Source of the DNA: JAGOTP01 sp964443315
GTDB taxonomy: Bacteria > Patescibacteriota > Patescibacteriia > 2-12-FULL-60-25
Reading direction: 5' to 3'
DNA: 49,311 nt
Assembly: GCA_964443315.1 (NCBI GenBank)
Contig: CAYUCP010000001.1
Location: 1 to 49,311 of the forward strand
Part shown: positions 33,140-40,355 of the stretch, in pieces
Numbering within the stretch: position 1 is the stretch's first letter
How the letters are laid out: every line of letters starts with the position of its first letter
Program-made: the position numbers and the translations under genes
Notes under the pieces: model-generated
Told to the model about the DNA's origin: nothing
Databases searched by the model: none
The model's input: only the letters and a program-made list of their open reading frames with translations

Positions 33140-33846
33140 ACGGAATGCGAAGACACATGAATATCGGCAAACAAGTCAGGTTGCTCAATCTTAATTTCGT
33201 GACGATGGAGAAGCTCAAGTAAGGCCAAGAACGACACGACCGCCTCCATGCGCGTTTCTGATTCAGCCAGAAAACGATGGAAGGATACACGCATCGCGCT
33301 TCGGACGCGTGTGACCAGCGACGACATCTTCTCTTCAATCGTTACGACGCGTTCGATCGCTACTTTTGGCAAGCGAAGGACGGGCTGAAGCCGCTTGATG
33401 ATACCCAGATACACCGTTTGCAGCACCTCAACCGTACACGAAGCTGGGAGTGATGTTTGGAGATCCAAGGGAGGTGTCATGGCTTTCGCGCGGCTGTAGG
33501 CACCGACACCTGTGCGTAGACGTTCCGCGAATTGCTTGGCCGCATTCGCAAACGCCTGATAGGCGCGAAGCTGTGAAGCCAAGTCTGGCCCTTCTTCGAG
33601 CGCGGGATCAACGAGCGTTGGGAGCAAGGCCTTCGACTTCAAGTAGACCAACTTTGAGGCAATCACCAAGAAGTCGGCGAGCTCTTCGGTGGGAATGCTC
33701 GCCCGATGCTCCTCGAGGTGCGCGAGAAACGGCTCCGTCACTTCAATCAACGAAACATCTGTGATCTCAAGCTTGGCCGATTCAACGAGCTGCAAAAGAA
33801 GGTCCAAAGGACCTTCGAATGCGGCGAGTCGTACGGCAAAGGACAT
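33136..33846 (-). CDS. scpA: Segregation and condensation protein ScpA
   Basis: 236 aa. Kleisin subunit of SMC-ScpAB: AFEGPLDLLLQLVESAKLEITDVSLIEVTEPFLAHLEE at the N-terminus (binds the SMC neck), IPTEELADFLVIASKLVYLKSKALLP, and the C-terminal winged helix VVSFLALLELLHRHEIKIEQPDLFADI (binds the SMC head). Follows aspS by 18 nt. Confidence 0.95.
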   Translation of the reverse strand: MSFAVRLAAFEGPLDLLLQLVESAKLEITDVSLIEVTEPFLAHLEEHRASIPTEELADFLVIASKLVYLKSKALLPTLVDPALEEGPDLASQLRAYQAFANAAKQFAERLRTGVGAYSRAKAMTPPLDLQTSLPASCTVEVLQTVYLGIIKRLQPVLRLPKVAIERVVTIEEKMSSLVTRVRSAMRVSFHRFLAESETRMEAVVSFLALLELLHRHEIKIEQPDLFADIHVSSHSV

Positions 33847-33864
33847 GAGAAAGAACAGCGACTC

Positions 33865-35265
33865 TTATTTCTTGTCCGTTGGACGAAGAGCGATGTGCGC
33901 TTCAACGAGGCGCTTTTCTTCAATTGGTGAAGGCGCGCCCATAAGCGGATCGCGTGCGTCTCCTGTCTTTGGGAACGGAATGACTTCACGGATGTTTGGT
34001 TCATTCGCCAGGATCATCACGATACGATCGATTCCAGGTGCCATTCCGCCATGAGGTGGAGCGCCAAATTCAAAGGCTTCTAACATGTGGCCAAATCGTG
34101 CTTGGATCAAATCGTCAGGTAAACCCAATAACTGGAAAATACGATTTTGCAATTCACGCTTATGGATACGAATCGAGCCAGACGAAAGCTCATATCCGTT
34201 CAATACCAAGTCATACGAAGAAGCCCGAACCTTCATCGGTTCCGTCTCAAGCAATTCAAGATCATCCGGGTGAGGCATGCAGAACGGATGGTGAGCGGCC
34301 TGTACGCCACCTTCTCCATCGTCTTCGAACATCGGGAAATCCACGACCCAGCAAAACGCCAATTCGTTCGGATCATTCTTGTTTACACGTAGGTCTGGTT
34401 TGTCGTTTCCATATGTCTCCATCGATTCGCGATAGCTAATTCGTGGGAATGGAATCTGTGCAATGTGCTTTTCTGGAGCAACTTGCTTCACCATTTCAAT
34501 CATCATGCGCTCATTCAACTGAAGCACATCCTCCTGAGTCACGAATGACATTTCCAAATCGAGCTGAGTAAATTCTGGTTGACGATCGCCACGCTGGTCT
34601 TCGTCGCGGAAACAGCGAGCGATCTGGAAGTATCGCTCCAATCCTCCGACCATACACAACTGCTTGAACTGCTGAGGCGACTGAGGAAGTACGTAGAACT
34701 GTCCATCATGCAAACGAGAAGGAACAAGGTATTCACGCGATCCTTCTGGAGTACCCTTTGTGAGAATAGGTGTCTCAATTTCGATAAATCCTTCTCCATG
34801 CAAGAAGTCCCGGAAAAACGTGATGAGTTTATCGCGTAGCTCGAGGTTTTTTCGCATGCGCTGACTGCGTAAATCAAGGTAACGGTGTTTCAAGCGCAAC
34901 TCTTCATTAATACCAGCTGTGTTTTCAATTTCAAAGGGAAGAGCTTTGGAAGGATTCAGCACCTCAAGCTCCTTCGCCAAAATCTCAACGGTTCCCGTTG
35001 GAAGGTCTGGATTGATTTGTTTTTCGCCGCGTTTCTGCACGATCCCGGTAACAGAAATGCAATATTCCGAACGGAGCTCTTTCATCGCCTCTCGGCTCAC
35101 TTCGTTTAGCTCAGCTGGAACTAACACGATCTGAGCGATTCCTGAACGATCACGAAGATCCAAAAACGCCAACTTTCCCATATCTCGGCGTGAATGGATC
35201 CAACCCTTCAAGGTGACGGTCTCCCCGACTTGGTTCACCGTCTCGCGAATCATCGTTCGTGGCAT
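33865..35265 (-). CDS. aspS: Aspartyl-tRNA synthetase lacking the GAD insertion
   Basis: 466 aa, against roughly 590 for usual bacterial AspRS. OB-fold anticodon domain (TLKGWIHSRRDMGKLAFLDLRDRSGIAQ) then the class II core: motif 2 FRDEDQRGDRQPEFTQLDLEMSF and motif 3 GGMAPGIDRIVMIL. Between YGNDKPDLRV and FCWVVDFPMFE, where bacterial enzymes carry the ~130-residue GAD domain, there are only about 12 residues, so the domain is absent. First gene of aspS-scpA-scpB-dacA. With asnS also present, direct charging of tRNA-Asn is available. Confidence 0.95.
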   Translation of the reverse strand: MPRTMIRETVNQVGETVTLKGWIHSRRDMGKLAFLDLRDRSGIAQIVLVPAELNEVSREAMKELRSEYCISVTGIVQKRGEKQINPDLPTGTVEILAKELEVLNPSKALPFEIENTAGINEELRLKHRYLDLRSQRMRKNLELRDKLITFFRDFLHGEGFIEIETPILTKGTPEGSREYLVPSRLHDGQFYVLPQSPQQFKQLCMVGGLERYFQIARCFRDEDQRGDRQPEFTQLDLEMSFVTQEDVLQLNERMMIEMVKQVAPEKHIAQIPFPRISYRESMETYGNDKPDLRVNKNDPNELAFCWVVDFPMFEDDGEGGVQAAHHPFCMPHPDDLELLETEPMKVRASSYDLVLNGYELSSGSIRIHKRELQNRIFQLLGLPDDLIQARFGHMLEAFEFGAPPHGGMAPGIDRIVMILANEPNIREVIPFPKTGDARDPLMGAPSPIEEKRLVEAHIALRPTDKK

Positions 35266-35289
35266 AAAAAATGAAGACTAAAGAGTGTT

Positions 35290-35309
35290 CCCGTATCTCA
35301 CCATACGGG
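35290..35309 (-). terminator. Hairpin between the 87-aa gene and aspS
   Basis: CCCGTAT (35290-35296) and ATACGGG (35303-35309) form a 7-bp stem. The minus strand continues AACACTCTTTAG, only weakly U-rich. Confidence 0.5.
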
Positions 35310-35332
35310 CGTAGGCAGAGCAATAATGAGGC

Positions 35333-35596
35333 CTAATTTGCAGGAGCGGGAGCAAGTGGCGTGGACACGGTTGAACTCGTTGCTTCCAGGGTCCAGCCGT
35401 TCATATACCACACAATGGAGGGACGGCAATCCTGGTTTCGGTTTGACTCCAGACAGGCTTGGTAGCGAGCAAATTCAGCCGTAGCACGGCGCGTGACAGC
35501 GATTGGCAACGCAACAAATAACACAAGCGCGATCACACCGAGAGCGATCCAAACCGTAATCCAGCCGGTACGAAGGGACGAAGAAGCGGAAGACAT
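35333..35596 (-). CDS. Small single-span membrane protein
   Basis: 87 aa. One transmembrane helix (WITVWIALGVIALVLFVALPI, about 12-32), then a short outer part with two Cys (YQACLESNRNQDCRPS) that could form a disulfide, and a Ser/Thr/Pro/Ala-rich tail. No family recognised. Cotranscribed with the 338-aa gene, 6 nt downstream of it. Confidence 0.7.
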   Translation of the reverse strand: MSSASSSLRTGWITVWIALGVIALVLFVALPIAVTRRATAEFARYQACLESNRNQDCRPSIVWYMNGWTLEATSSTVSTPLAPAPAN

Positions 35597-35602
35597 ATAT
35601 CG

Positions 35603-36619
35603 CTAGTTTACCACAGGTCGCGAAGAAGCCGTGGATACGGTGGCTCCGCGAATGAATTGCTTGAATTCCGTGATGAATCCAACTCGTTCTGGCTGTTCAC
35701 TATCCACCCATCCGAGACCCGTTCCATCCGACACAAGAAGGTAGCGGTCGTCGAGCCATACTTGAGGACGCACGCCTTTCAATGGTGTATGGAGCTTGTC
35801 ACCTTTCAAAATAACGAGTGATCCGTCAGACGAAAGATAGGCCAAGGAAGATCCCTTAGGACCAGGCACGAGCTCTAAAATCAATCCTGGATCCTGAGCC
35901 ACGGTAGAACTCGTTCCACGCTCAGAGATTCGCACAAGCTCACTTGGGCCTTGCGGTAACGCCTCCAACGACACATCCGCCAACTGAGGCGCGCGCACAA
36001 ACCAAGCGAAACTTCCCTCGGCTGTAAGCGGACTAAGCGTATCGTCTAGAACCTCGACCACCTGAATATCCCCCGCCTTGCTCACGGATAAGAGCGCGCG
36101 CTGGTTACGGTACGCCACAACCGCCAGCCGACCACTTGAGAACAGCCCGAGAATTACCGGATCCTGCCAGACCGAGCCGCTTCGCGTGCGGAGGGGAACA
36201 TTCCAATTCTCCCCTGTGACGCGCCAGGGCGAACCCGTGACAGATTCAAGCGGTGGCATGAGAGTAATGCCCGCCGTCTTCCACTGCTCTGGTCGAAACC
36301 CTTGAGGCACTTCCATACGAGTCGCCTGACCAGCCGCATCAACCGAGTAGAGCTCTTCTTTTGCTACATCACTTGAAACCGTCGCCACCAGAAACGTCGT
36401 TGTCGCTGAAATAGTTGATGGTAAACGCGAGGCAAACGATGGACCTGGCGTCTGTTCAGTTACTTGAGTCGATGTTGTATTTACTACTGGTGCTGATGAA
36501 GACGAATCCGAGGAAGACAGAAATTTCAACAAGTAGCCACCCAACACTACGACTAGCAAAACTAGCGCAACTGGAATAGCAAGGACAGCCAAACAAGACA
36601 CCGGACCTTTTGGAAGCAT
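35603..36619 (-). CDS. Membrane-anchored beta-rich extracytoplasmic protein
   Basis: 338 aa. N-terminal transmembrane helix (CLAVLAIPVALVLLVVVLGGYLL, about 9-31), a Ser/Thr/Pro linker, then short repeated beta-type segments (ATRMEVPQGF, LLSVSKAGDIQVVEV, LAYLSSDGSLVILKG, DDRYLLVSDGTGLGWVDS) that look like blades of a beta-propeller. Function unknown. Forms a two-gene operon with the 87-aa membrane protein; its -10 box is 9 nt before the ATG. Confidence 0.75.
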   Translation of the reverse strand: MLPKGPVSCLAVLAIPVALVLLVVVLGGYLLKFLSSSDSSSSAPVVNTTSTQVTEQTPGPSFASRLPSTISATTTFLVATVSSDVAKEELYSVDAAGQATRMEVPQGFRPEQWKTAGITLMPPLESVTGSPWRVTGENWNVPLRTRSGSVWQDPVILGLFSSGRLAVVAYRNQRALLSVSKAGDIQVVEVLDDTLSPLTAEGSFAWFVRAPQLADVSLEALPQGPSELVRISERGTSSTVAQDPGLILELVPGPKGSSLAYLSSDGSLVILKGDKLHTPLKGVRPQVWLDDRYLLVSDGTGLGWVDSEQPERVGFITEFKQFIRGATVSTASSRPVVN

Positions 36620-36628
36620 ACGGCGTCT

Positions 36629-36634
36629 AGTCTA
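36629..36634 (-). promoter_or_regulatory. -10 box of the 338-aa gene
   Basis: TAGACT on the minus strand, 9 nt before ATG 36619, with no clear -35; the inverted repeat at 36638 overlaps the expected -35 position. Confidence 0.45.
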
Positions 36635-36637
36635 ACA

Positions 36638-36762
36638 TTTTCAGTCGGCGAGAGCATACTCCTCGTAAGAGACATTGTGCGAGCGACGGCGAGTCACATA
36701 AGCGAGACGCGAGCACGCAAGCGAGCGGTCTCTGGAGAGGAGTATGTCGAGTCGACTGAAAA
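36638..36762. repeat. Segmented long inverted repeat with GCGAG-rich loop
   Basis: Three blocks pair in order: TTTTCAGTCG (36638-36647) with CGACTGAAAA (36753-36762), CATACTCCTC (36655-36664) with GAGGAGTATG (36737-36746), AGAGAC (36668-36673) with GTCTCT (36728-36733). Unpaired 3-7-nt spacers separate the blocks. The 54-nt loop holds five GCGAG copies. It fills the space between the asnS stop and the next gene. Could be the asnS 3' structure or an independent element. Confidence 0.75.
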
Positions 36763-36770
36763 TAGTCCTT

Positions 36771-38090
36771 TTACGGCTCCATCCGATTCAGCATTCTTGG
36801 GAAGGCAATTGTTTCGCGGATGTGGTGAACGCCACAGATCCAGCGGACCGTACGTTCGAGACCGATGCCGAAACCAGCATGAGGAACCGTCCCGTATTTA
36901 CGGGTGTTCAAGTACCACTCGTATTTTTCAAGTGGGTAGTTATGGTCGAGGATTTCTTGCTTCAACTTCTCGTAGCTTTCTTCACGCTGACTGCCGCCAA
37001 TAATTTCGCGACCTTCTTCTGGCGCAATCAAGTCCGCACAACGGGCGCGGAGGCGGCCCCCCTCGTCCGTAAAGCGCTTCATGTAGAAAGCCTTCACTTC
37101 CGCTGGATAATCTTCGATAAAAATCGGGAGTTGGTACTTGTTTCCAAGCGCAATCTCTTCTTCCGTCGACATGTCGTCGTACCAATAGCTATCGTCGTAG
37201 ACTTCTTTGGTAATTAGCCCTTCTTCTTTCAAGATCCGCTTCGCCTCCATGTGCTTGAGATGAATGAATGACTCATTTACTAAACGCTGCAAAATCGTCG
37301 TATCGCGTTCCAAAATCTTGAGTTCTTCTTGGCAGTGCTCGAGAACGTCCTTTACGATGCGCTTCACCATCCGTTCCTGTACAGCCATGTTCATGGCTTG
37401 GTCATGGAAGGCCATTTCTGCATCCATCATCCAAAGCTCAGACAAGTGGTGGCGCGTTTTGCTCTTTTCCGCACGGAAGACCGGACCAAAGTCGTAGACC
37501 TTTCCGAAGCCCATGATCCCCGCTTCGCTATAGAGCTGACCGGACTGCGAAAGATAGGCTGGTGTGTCGTAATAGTTCACCGTGAAGAGCTGCGTCGTAT
37601 CTTCACAGCTGGTTGGCTGGATGATGGGCGTATCAAAACGGATGAACCCTTCCTCATGAAAGAACTGTTCGATCGAAAAGAATACACGATCGCGAATGCG
37701 AAGCACTGCCCAAGGGGTCTTGGAGCGAAGGTATAAGTCGCGATTGTCGAACAAGAAATCTGGTCCATGCTCTTTTTTTCCAATCGGATATTCGTCTGAC
37801 TTGTGAAGAAGCGTCACTTTCGTTGCCTGTAATTCGTACACGTTTTCTTGTTTTGGATGCTTGGTCACCGTCCCCTCTACAATGACGGATGATTCGATTG
37901 TTGTCTCAACTGCCGCCTGCCAGGAAGCTTCATCAATCGATTGCTTCGCCACAACCGCCTGCGTAAAGCCCGACCCATCACGCAATTGCAAAAAAGCGAT
38001 CGAGCCACTGGAGCGGACGTTATAGGCCCACCCCTTTACTTCAACCGTCTGACCCACCAAAGACCCAAAATCGCGAATCGACTGAGACAT
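36771..38090 (-). CDS. asnS: Asparaginyl-tRNA synthetase
   Basis: 439 aa. OB-fold anticodon domain (VEVKGWAYNVRSSGSIAFLQLRDGSGFTQ), then the class II core: YLSQSGQLYSEA, motif 2 FGPVFRAEKSKTRHHLSELWMMDAEMAF, and motif 3 GFGIGLERTVRWICG. Asn-specific features agree with the family. Charges the intron-interrupted tRNA-Asn at 51-673. Monocistronic with a nearly leaderless promoter. Confidence 0.95.
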   Translation of the reverse strand: MSQSIRDFGSLVGQTVEVKGWAYNVRSSGSIAFLQLRDGSGFTQAVVAKQSIDEASWQAAVETTIESSVIVEGTVTKHPKQENVYELQATKVTLLHKSDEYPIGKKEHGPDFLFDNRDLYLRSKTPWAVLRIRDRVFFSIEQFFHEEGFIRFDTPIIQPTSCEDTTQLFTVNYYDTPAYLSQSGQLYSEAGIMGFGKVYDFGPVFRAEKSKTRHHLSELWMMDAEMAFHDQAMNMAVQERMVKRIVKDVLEHCQEELKILERDTTILQRLVNESFIHLKHMEAKRILKEEGLITKEVYDDSYWYDDMSTEEEIALGNKYQLPIFIEDYPAEVKAFYMKRFTDEGGRLRARCADLIAPEEGREIIGGSQREESYEKLKQEILDHNYPLEKYEWYLNTRKYGTVPHAGFGIGLERTVRWICGVHHIRETIAFPRMLNRMEP

Positions 38091-38099
38091 AGTTCTGGC

Positions 38100-38128
38100 A
38101 CTATAACGAGGGTGAATCGGAGCGTAAA
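38100..38128 (-). promoter_or_regulatory. Promoter of asnS
   Basis: TTTACG (38123-38128), 17-nt spacer, TATAGT (38100-38105), 9 nt to the ATG; leader of 2-3 nt. Confidence 0.6.
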
Positions 38129-38136
38129 GAGACTCC

Positions 38137-38182
38137 CAAAAAAAGAAACATCCCCAGTACCGCGCGGTATAGGGAATGTTTC
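38137..38182 (-). terminator. Intrinsic terminator of tRNA-Leu(GAG)
   Basis: GAAACATTCCC and GGGGATGTTTC form an 11-bp stem with one wobble, capped by a self-complementary ACCGCGCGGT, and followed by seven T on the minus strand. Confidence 0.9.
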
Positions 38183-38183
38183 A

Positions 38184-38270
38184 TGGTGGGCGAGGAGAGA
38201 CTTGAACTCTCATACCCTTGCGGGTGCTACCACCTCAAGGTAGTGCGTCTGCCAATTTCGCCACTCGCCC
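38184..38270 (-). tRNA. tRNA-Leu(GAG)
   Basis: 87 nt, class II variable arm. Acceptor GGGCGAG/CTCGCCC, anticodon stem CTACC/GGTAG, loop TTGAGGT (GAG), T arm GAGAG-TTCAAGT-CTCTC, A73, CCA encoded. Confidence 0.95.
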
Positions 38271-38293
38271 GAGTGGTCTTGAATTGTGGCCGT

Positions 38294-38322
38294 ATCCTAT
38301 CGAAGTCACTGAAAATGGTCAA
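38294..38322 (-). promoter_or_regulatory. Promoter of tRNA-Leu(GAG)
   Basis: TTGACC (38317-38322), 17-nt spacer, TAGGAT (38294-38299), followed by ACGGCCACAA exactly as at tRNA-fMet. Confidence 0.75.
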
Positions 38323-38329
38323 CCGAATA

Positions 38330-38370
38330 CGACACACCCGCCCCTGACGAACGCGAAGGGAGGCGTGTCG
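38330..38370 (-). terminator. Imperfect GC-rich hairpin downstream of the 129-aa accessory gene
   Basis: CGACAC (38330-38335) pairs with GTGTCG (38365-38370), extended by a C/G-rich imperfect stem. It is 30 nt after the stop and partly shares space with the tRNA-Leu promoter. Confidence 0.45.
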
Positions 38371-38400
38371 GGACGGGTGTTGGATGCGCTGAGGAGAAGT

Positions 38401-38790
38401 TCAGCGCGGAGGGAAGCGATCGACGCAGCGCCACACGACTATGCGTAGCACTGGACGACGAACGGGATAGAGGGGTTCGAGGACCGGACTCATCCGGAGC
38501 TCGGGCACTTGAACGGTCGCGTCGACGAACGGCTCAGGTGGCGCAGAAGGGGTAGCACAGAAGCGCGGGAGCGCTATCGCGACACCCACGCCACACAGAG
38601 CGCAGATGGTCTTTCGCCGCCTCCGAGCAGAGGAAGGCGAGACCTGCACCGGGATGAGCACACGGCTCTCGCGGTACGGACCCTGACCGATCTTGCGCGT
38701 GGAGGGCTGCGCCGTAACCCAGCGATAGATCCTCCACCAGAGAACGGACACACAGAGAACCATCGAACGAATCCAGCTCAGGATGAACAT
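38401..38790 (-). CDS. Unknown GC-rich membrane protein
   Basis: 129 aa. ATG 38790 is chosen because GGAGGAG lies 7 nt upstream; an open frame extends 23 codons further. N-terminal transmembrane helix (MFILSWIRSMVLCVSVLWW), a basic stretch (SSARRRRKT), a second hydrophobic segment (ICALCGVGVAIALPRFCA) and a Pro/Val-rich tail. Arg-rich. No family recognised. Single-gene GC-rich island with promoter, RBS and hairpin. Confidence 0.55.
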   Translation of the reverse strand: MFILSWIRSMVLCVSVLWWRIYRWVTAQPSTRKIGQGPYRESRVLIPVQVSPSSARRRRKTICALCGVGVAIALPRFCATPSAPPEPFVDATVQVPELRMSPVLEPLYPVRRPVLRIVVWRCVDRFPPR

Positions 38791-38830
38791 GACACCTCTC
38801 CTCCTCGAGCGACCTACTCGAAGTATCCGT

Positions 38831-38859
38831 ATTAGAAACAGAAGCAGACGCTTCGTCAA
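38831..38859 (-). promoter_or_regulatory. Promoter of the 129-aa accessory gene
   Basis: TTGACG (38854-38859), 17-nt spacer, TCTAAT (38831-38836), about 40 nt before the ATG. Confidence 0.65.
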
Positions 38860-38871
38860 ATCAACCAGTCG

Positions 38872-39654
38872 CTATTCCCTTCCTTTTCGCCACTGACAGT
38901 GACGGCCAATGATGATTCTCGCTGCTTTCGGTTTGATGGAAAAGTGCAAACTTGTCCCCGACAATCCAGGCGTTCCGTCAACAAATCCATGCATCCCGTC
39001 TTTACAGACAACGGACCCTTCCGTAAGTAAAAGCTTCGTTTCAACCAGCTCGGAACGAAAAAGATGTTTGAATCCTTGTTTCTTGAGCTCAGATTGCAAC
39101 ACCACTTCAAGCTGGCCATCAGTTGGCAAAGCGATGGTTTTTGAAGGACAGTAGAGCGATCCAATATTCCGAATCGCAATCGACCCGCGCTGTGCTGGAC
39201 TCACACGGTACTTTTTATCAACCTCGATCGCTGCCGGCGTATTAGGCAACGAAATCTCAGTCAAAAATGGACGATCTTGAAGATACCCAACATCAATCGT
39301 CTCGGTGAGCCGACCTGCGATCACTTCGACGCCCTTCGCTCCCGTTGGCACTCCGAGTGCCCAGCCAAGGCCGCTATTCGCCTCGAGCGGCAGAAAGGCA
39401 ATTGTGACATCCAACTCAATCAATGCGCTCAAATGGTGATACACTGCTTGATCCGTCCCAACGAACACAATGGTTTTCGCCCCATAGTTTACCGCCTCTT
39501 CGATAACTTTTTTTGGTTGACGAAAAACCCCTAAGCGCGCAATGCGTCCGTTAATTCCGCAGCGACTCGCTTCCGTTTCAATACGACCCAGCTCCGTTGC
39601 GTAGCGTGGCAACGCGGCTGTTTCATCGTAGACGTAGGAGTACGCCGGGTTCAT
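38872..39654 (-). CDS. Degenerate diacylglycerol-kinase-like protein
   Basis: 260 aa. KKVIEEAVNYGAKTIVFVGTDQAVYHHLSALIE aligns with the DAGK catalytic loop, but the GGDGT nucleotide-binding motif reads GTDQA, retaining only one Gly and the Asp. VTIAFLPLEANSGLGWALGVP matches the following GTGND-LGIP stretch, also altered. The C-terminal half is a beta-sandwich as in lipid/NAD kinases. It may bind lipid or nucleotide without normal kinase activity. 15 nt downstream of the bactofilin gene, presumably cotranscribed. Confidence 0.65.
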   Translation of the reverse strand: MNPAYSYVYDETAALPRYATELGRIETEASRCGINGRIARLGVFRQPKKVIEEAVNYGAKTIVFVGTDQAVYHHLSALIELDVTIAFLPLEANSGLGWALGVPTGAKGVEVIAGRLTETIDVGYLQDRPFLTEISLPNTPAAIEVDKKYRVSPAQRGSIAIRNIGSLYCPSKTIALPTDGQLEVVLQSELKKQGFKHLFRSELVETKLLLTEGSVVCKDGMHGFVDGTPGLSGTSLHFSIKPKAARIIIGRHCQWRKGRE

Positions 39655-39669
39655 ACCTCGGCACTCGCC

Positions 39670-40107
39670 TTAGGCAGTCGCCGAAGCGCGTTCTGGGCGC
39701 TTGCTGTTCGGCGACTGCACTTCCACCAACCGCTTTCCAGAAGAGACTTTTCCATTTAATGATGCACCGCCTTCCACCACGATCACCTCACACGTCACAT
39801 CGCCCGTAATGCGTGCACCTGATTTCAGCTCCAATCTACGCGCTGCCGTGATATTTCCCTCAACAATCCCGGCGATTACCACATCATTCGCCTTGATATC
39901 CGCTTTGATTTTCGCCTCAACGCCAACCGTCAGAGCTCCGGAACAACTCAACGTACCAGATACCTCTCCTTCGATTGCGACATCGCCTTGGCTCGTAAAT
40001 TCCCCTTCCACCCGAACACCGCGAGCAATGAGCGTGGCCGACAAATGATCCCCATCACTTTTTCCCACCGTAAATACGCTTCCATCGTTCGGTTTCGTGC
40101 CAAACAT
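39670..40107 (-). CDS. Bactofilin
   Basis: 145 aa. Central beta-helix of short repeats (ATLIARGVRVEGEFTSQGDVAIEGEVSGTLSCSGALTVG, AKIKADIKANDVVIAGIVEGNITAARRLELKSGARITGDVTCEVIVVEGGASLNGKV) with unstructured ends, typical of polymer-forming cytoskeletal bactofilins that organise wall synthesis and cell shape. The start lies in the duplicated contig end beside the N gap; both copies read the same, so the gene is intact. Confidence 0.95.
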   Translation of the reverse strand: MFGTKPNDGSVFTVGKSDGDHLSATLIARGVRVEGEFTSQGDVAIEGEVSGTLSCSGALTVGVEAKIKADIKANDVVIAGIVEGNITAARRLELKSGARITGDVTCEVIVVEGGASLNGKVSSGKRLVEVQSPNSKRPERASATA

Positions 40108-40297
40108 AGTCAGATCAGGTCAAAGTTCTTTATTGTGCCGATNNNNNNNNNNNNNNNNNNNNNNNNNNNNNNNNNNNNNNNNNNNNNNNNNNNNNNNNNN
40201 NNNNNNNNNNNNNNNNNNNNNNNNNNNNNNNNNNNNNNNNNNTTCGGTTTCGTGCCAAACATAGTCAGATCAGGTCAAAGTTCTTTATTGTGCCGAT
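40088..40297. other. Scaffold gap with duplicated contig ends
   Basis: 40143-40242 is 100 N. The 55 bp at 40088-40142 recur exactly at 40243-40297. Collapsing them leaves about 250 nt between argS and bactofilin without real missing sequence. Confidence 0.95.
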
Positions 40298-40307
40298 GAT
40301 ACCACAT

Positions 40308-40333
40308 AAAACTCGGCCGCGAAGCCGAGTTTT
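40308..40333 (-). terminator. Intrinsic terminator of argS
   Basis: AAAACTCGGC (40308-40317) and GCCGAGTTTT (40324-40333) form a perfect 10-bp stem, with A and T runs allowing function on both strands. Confidence 0.88.
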
Positions 40334-40355
40334 ACACAGAGGGATTGCTTTTTCC

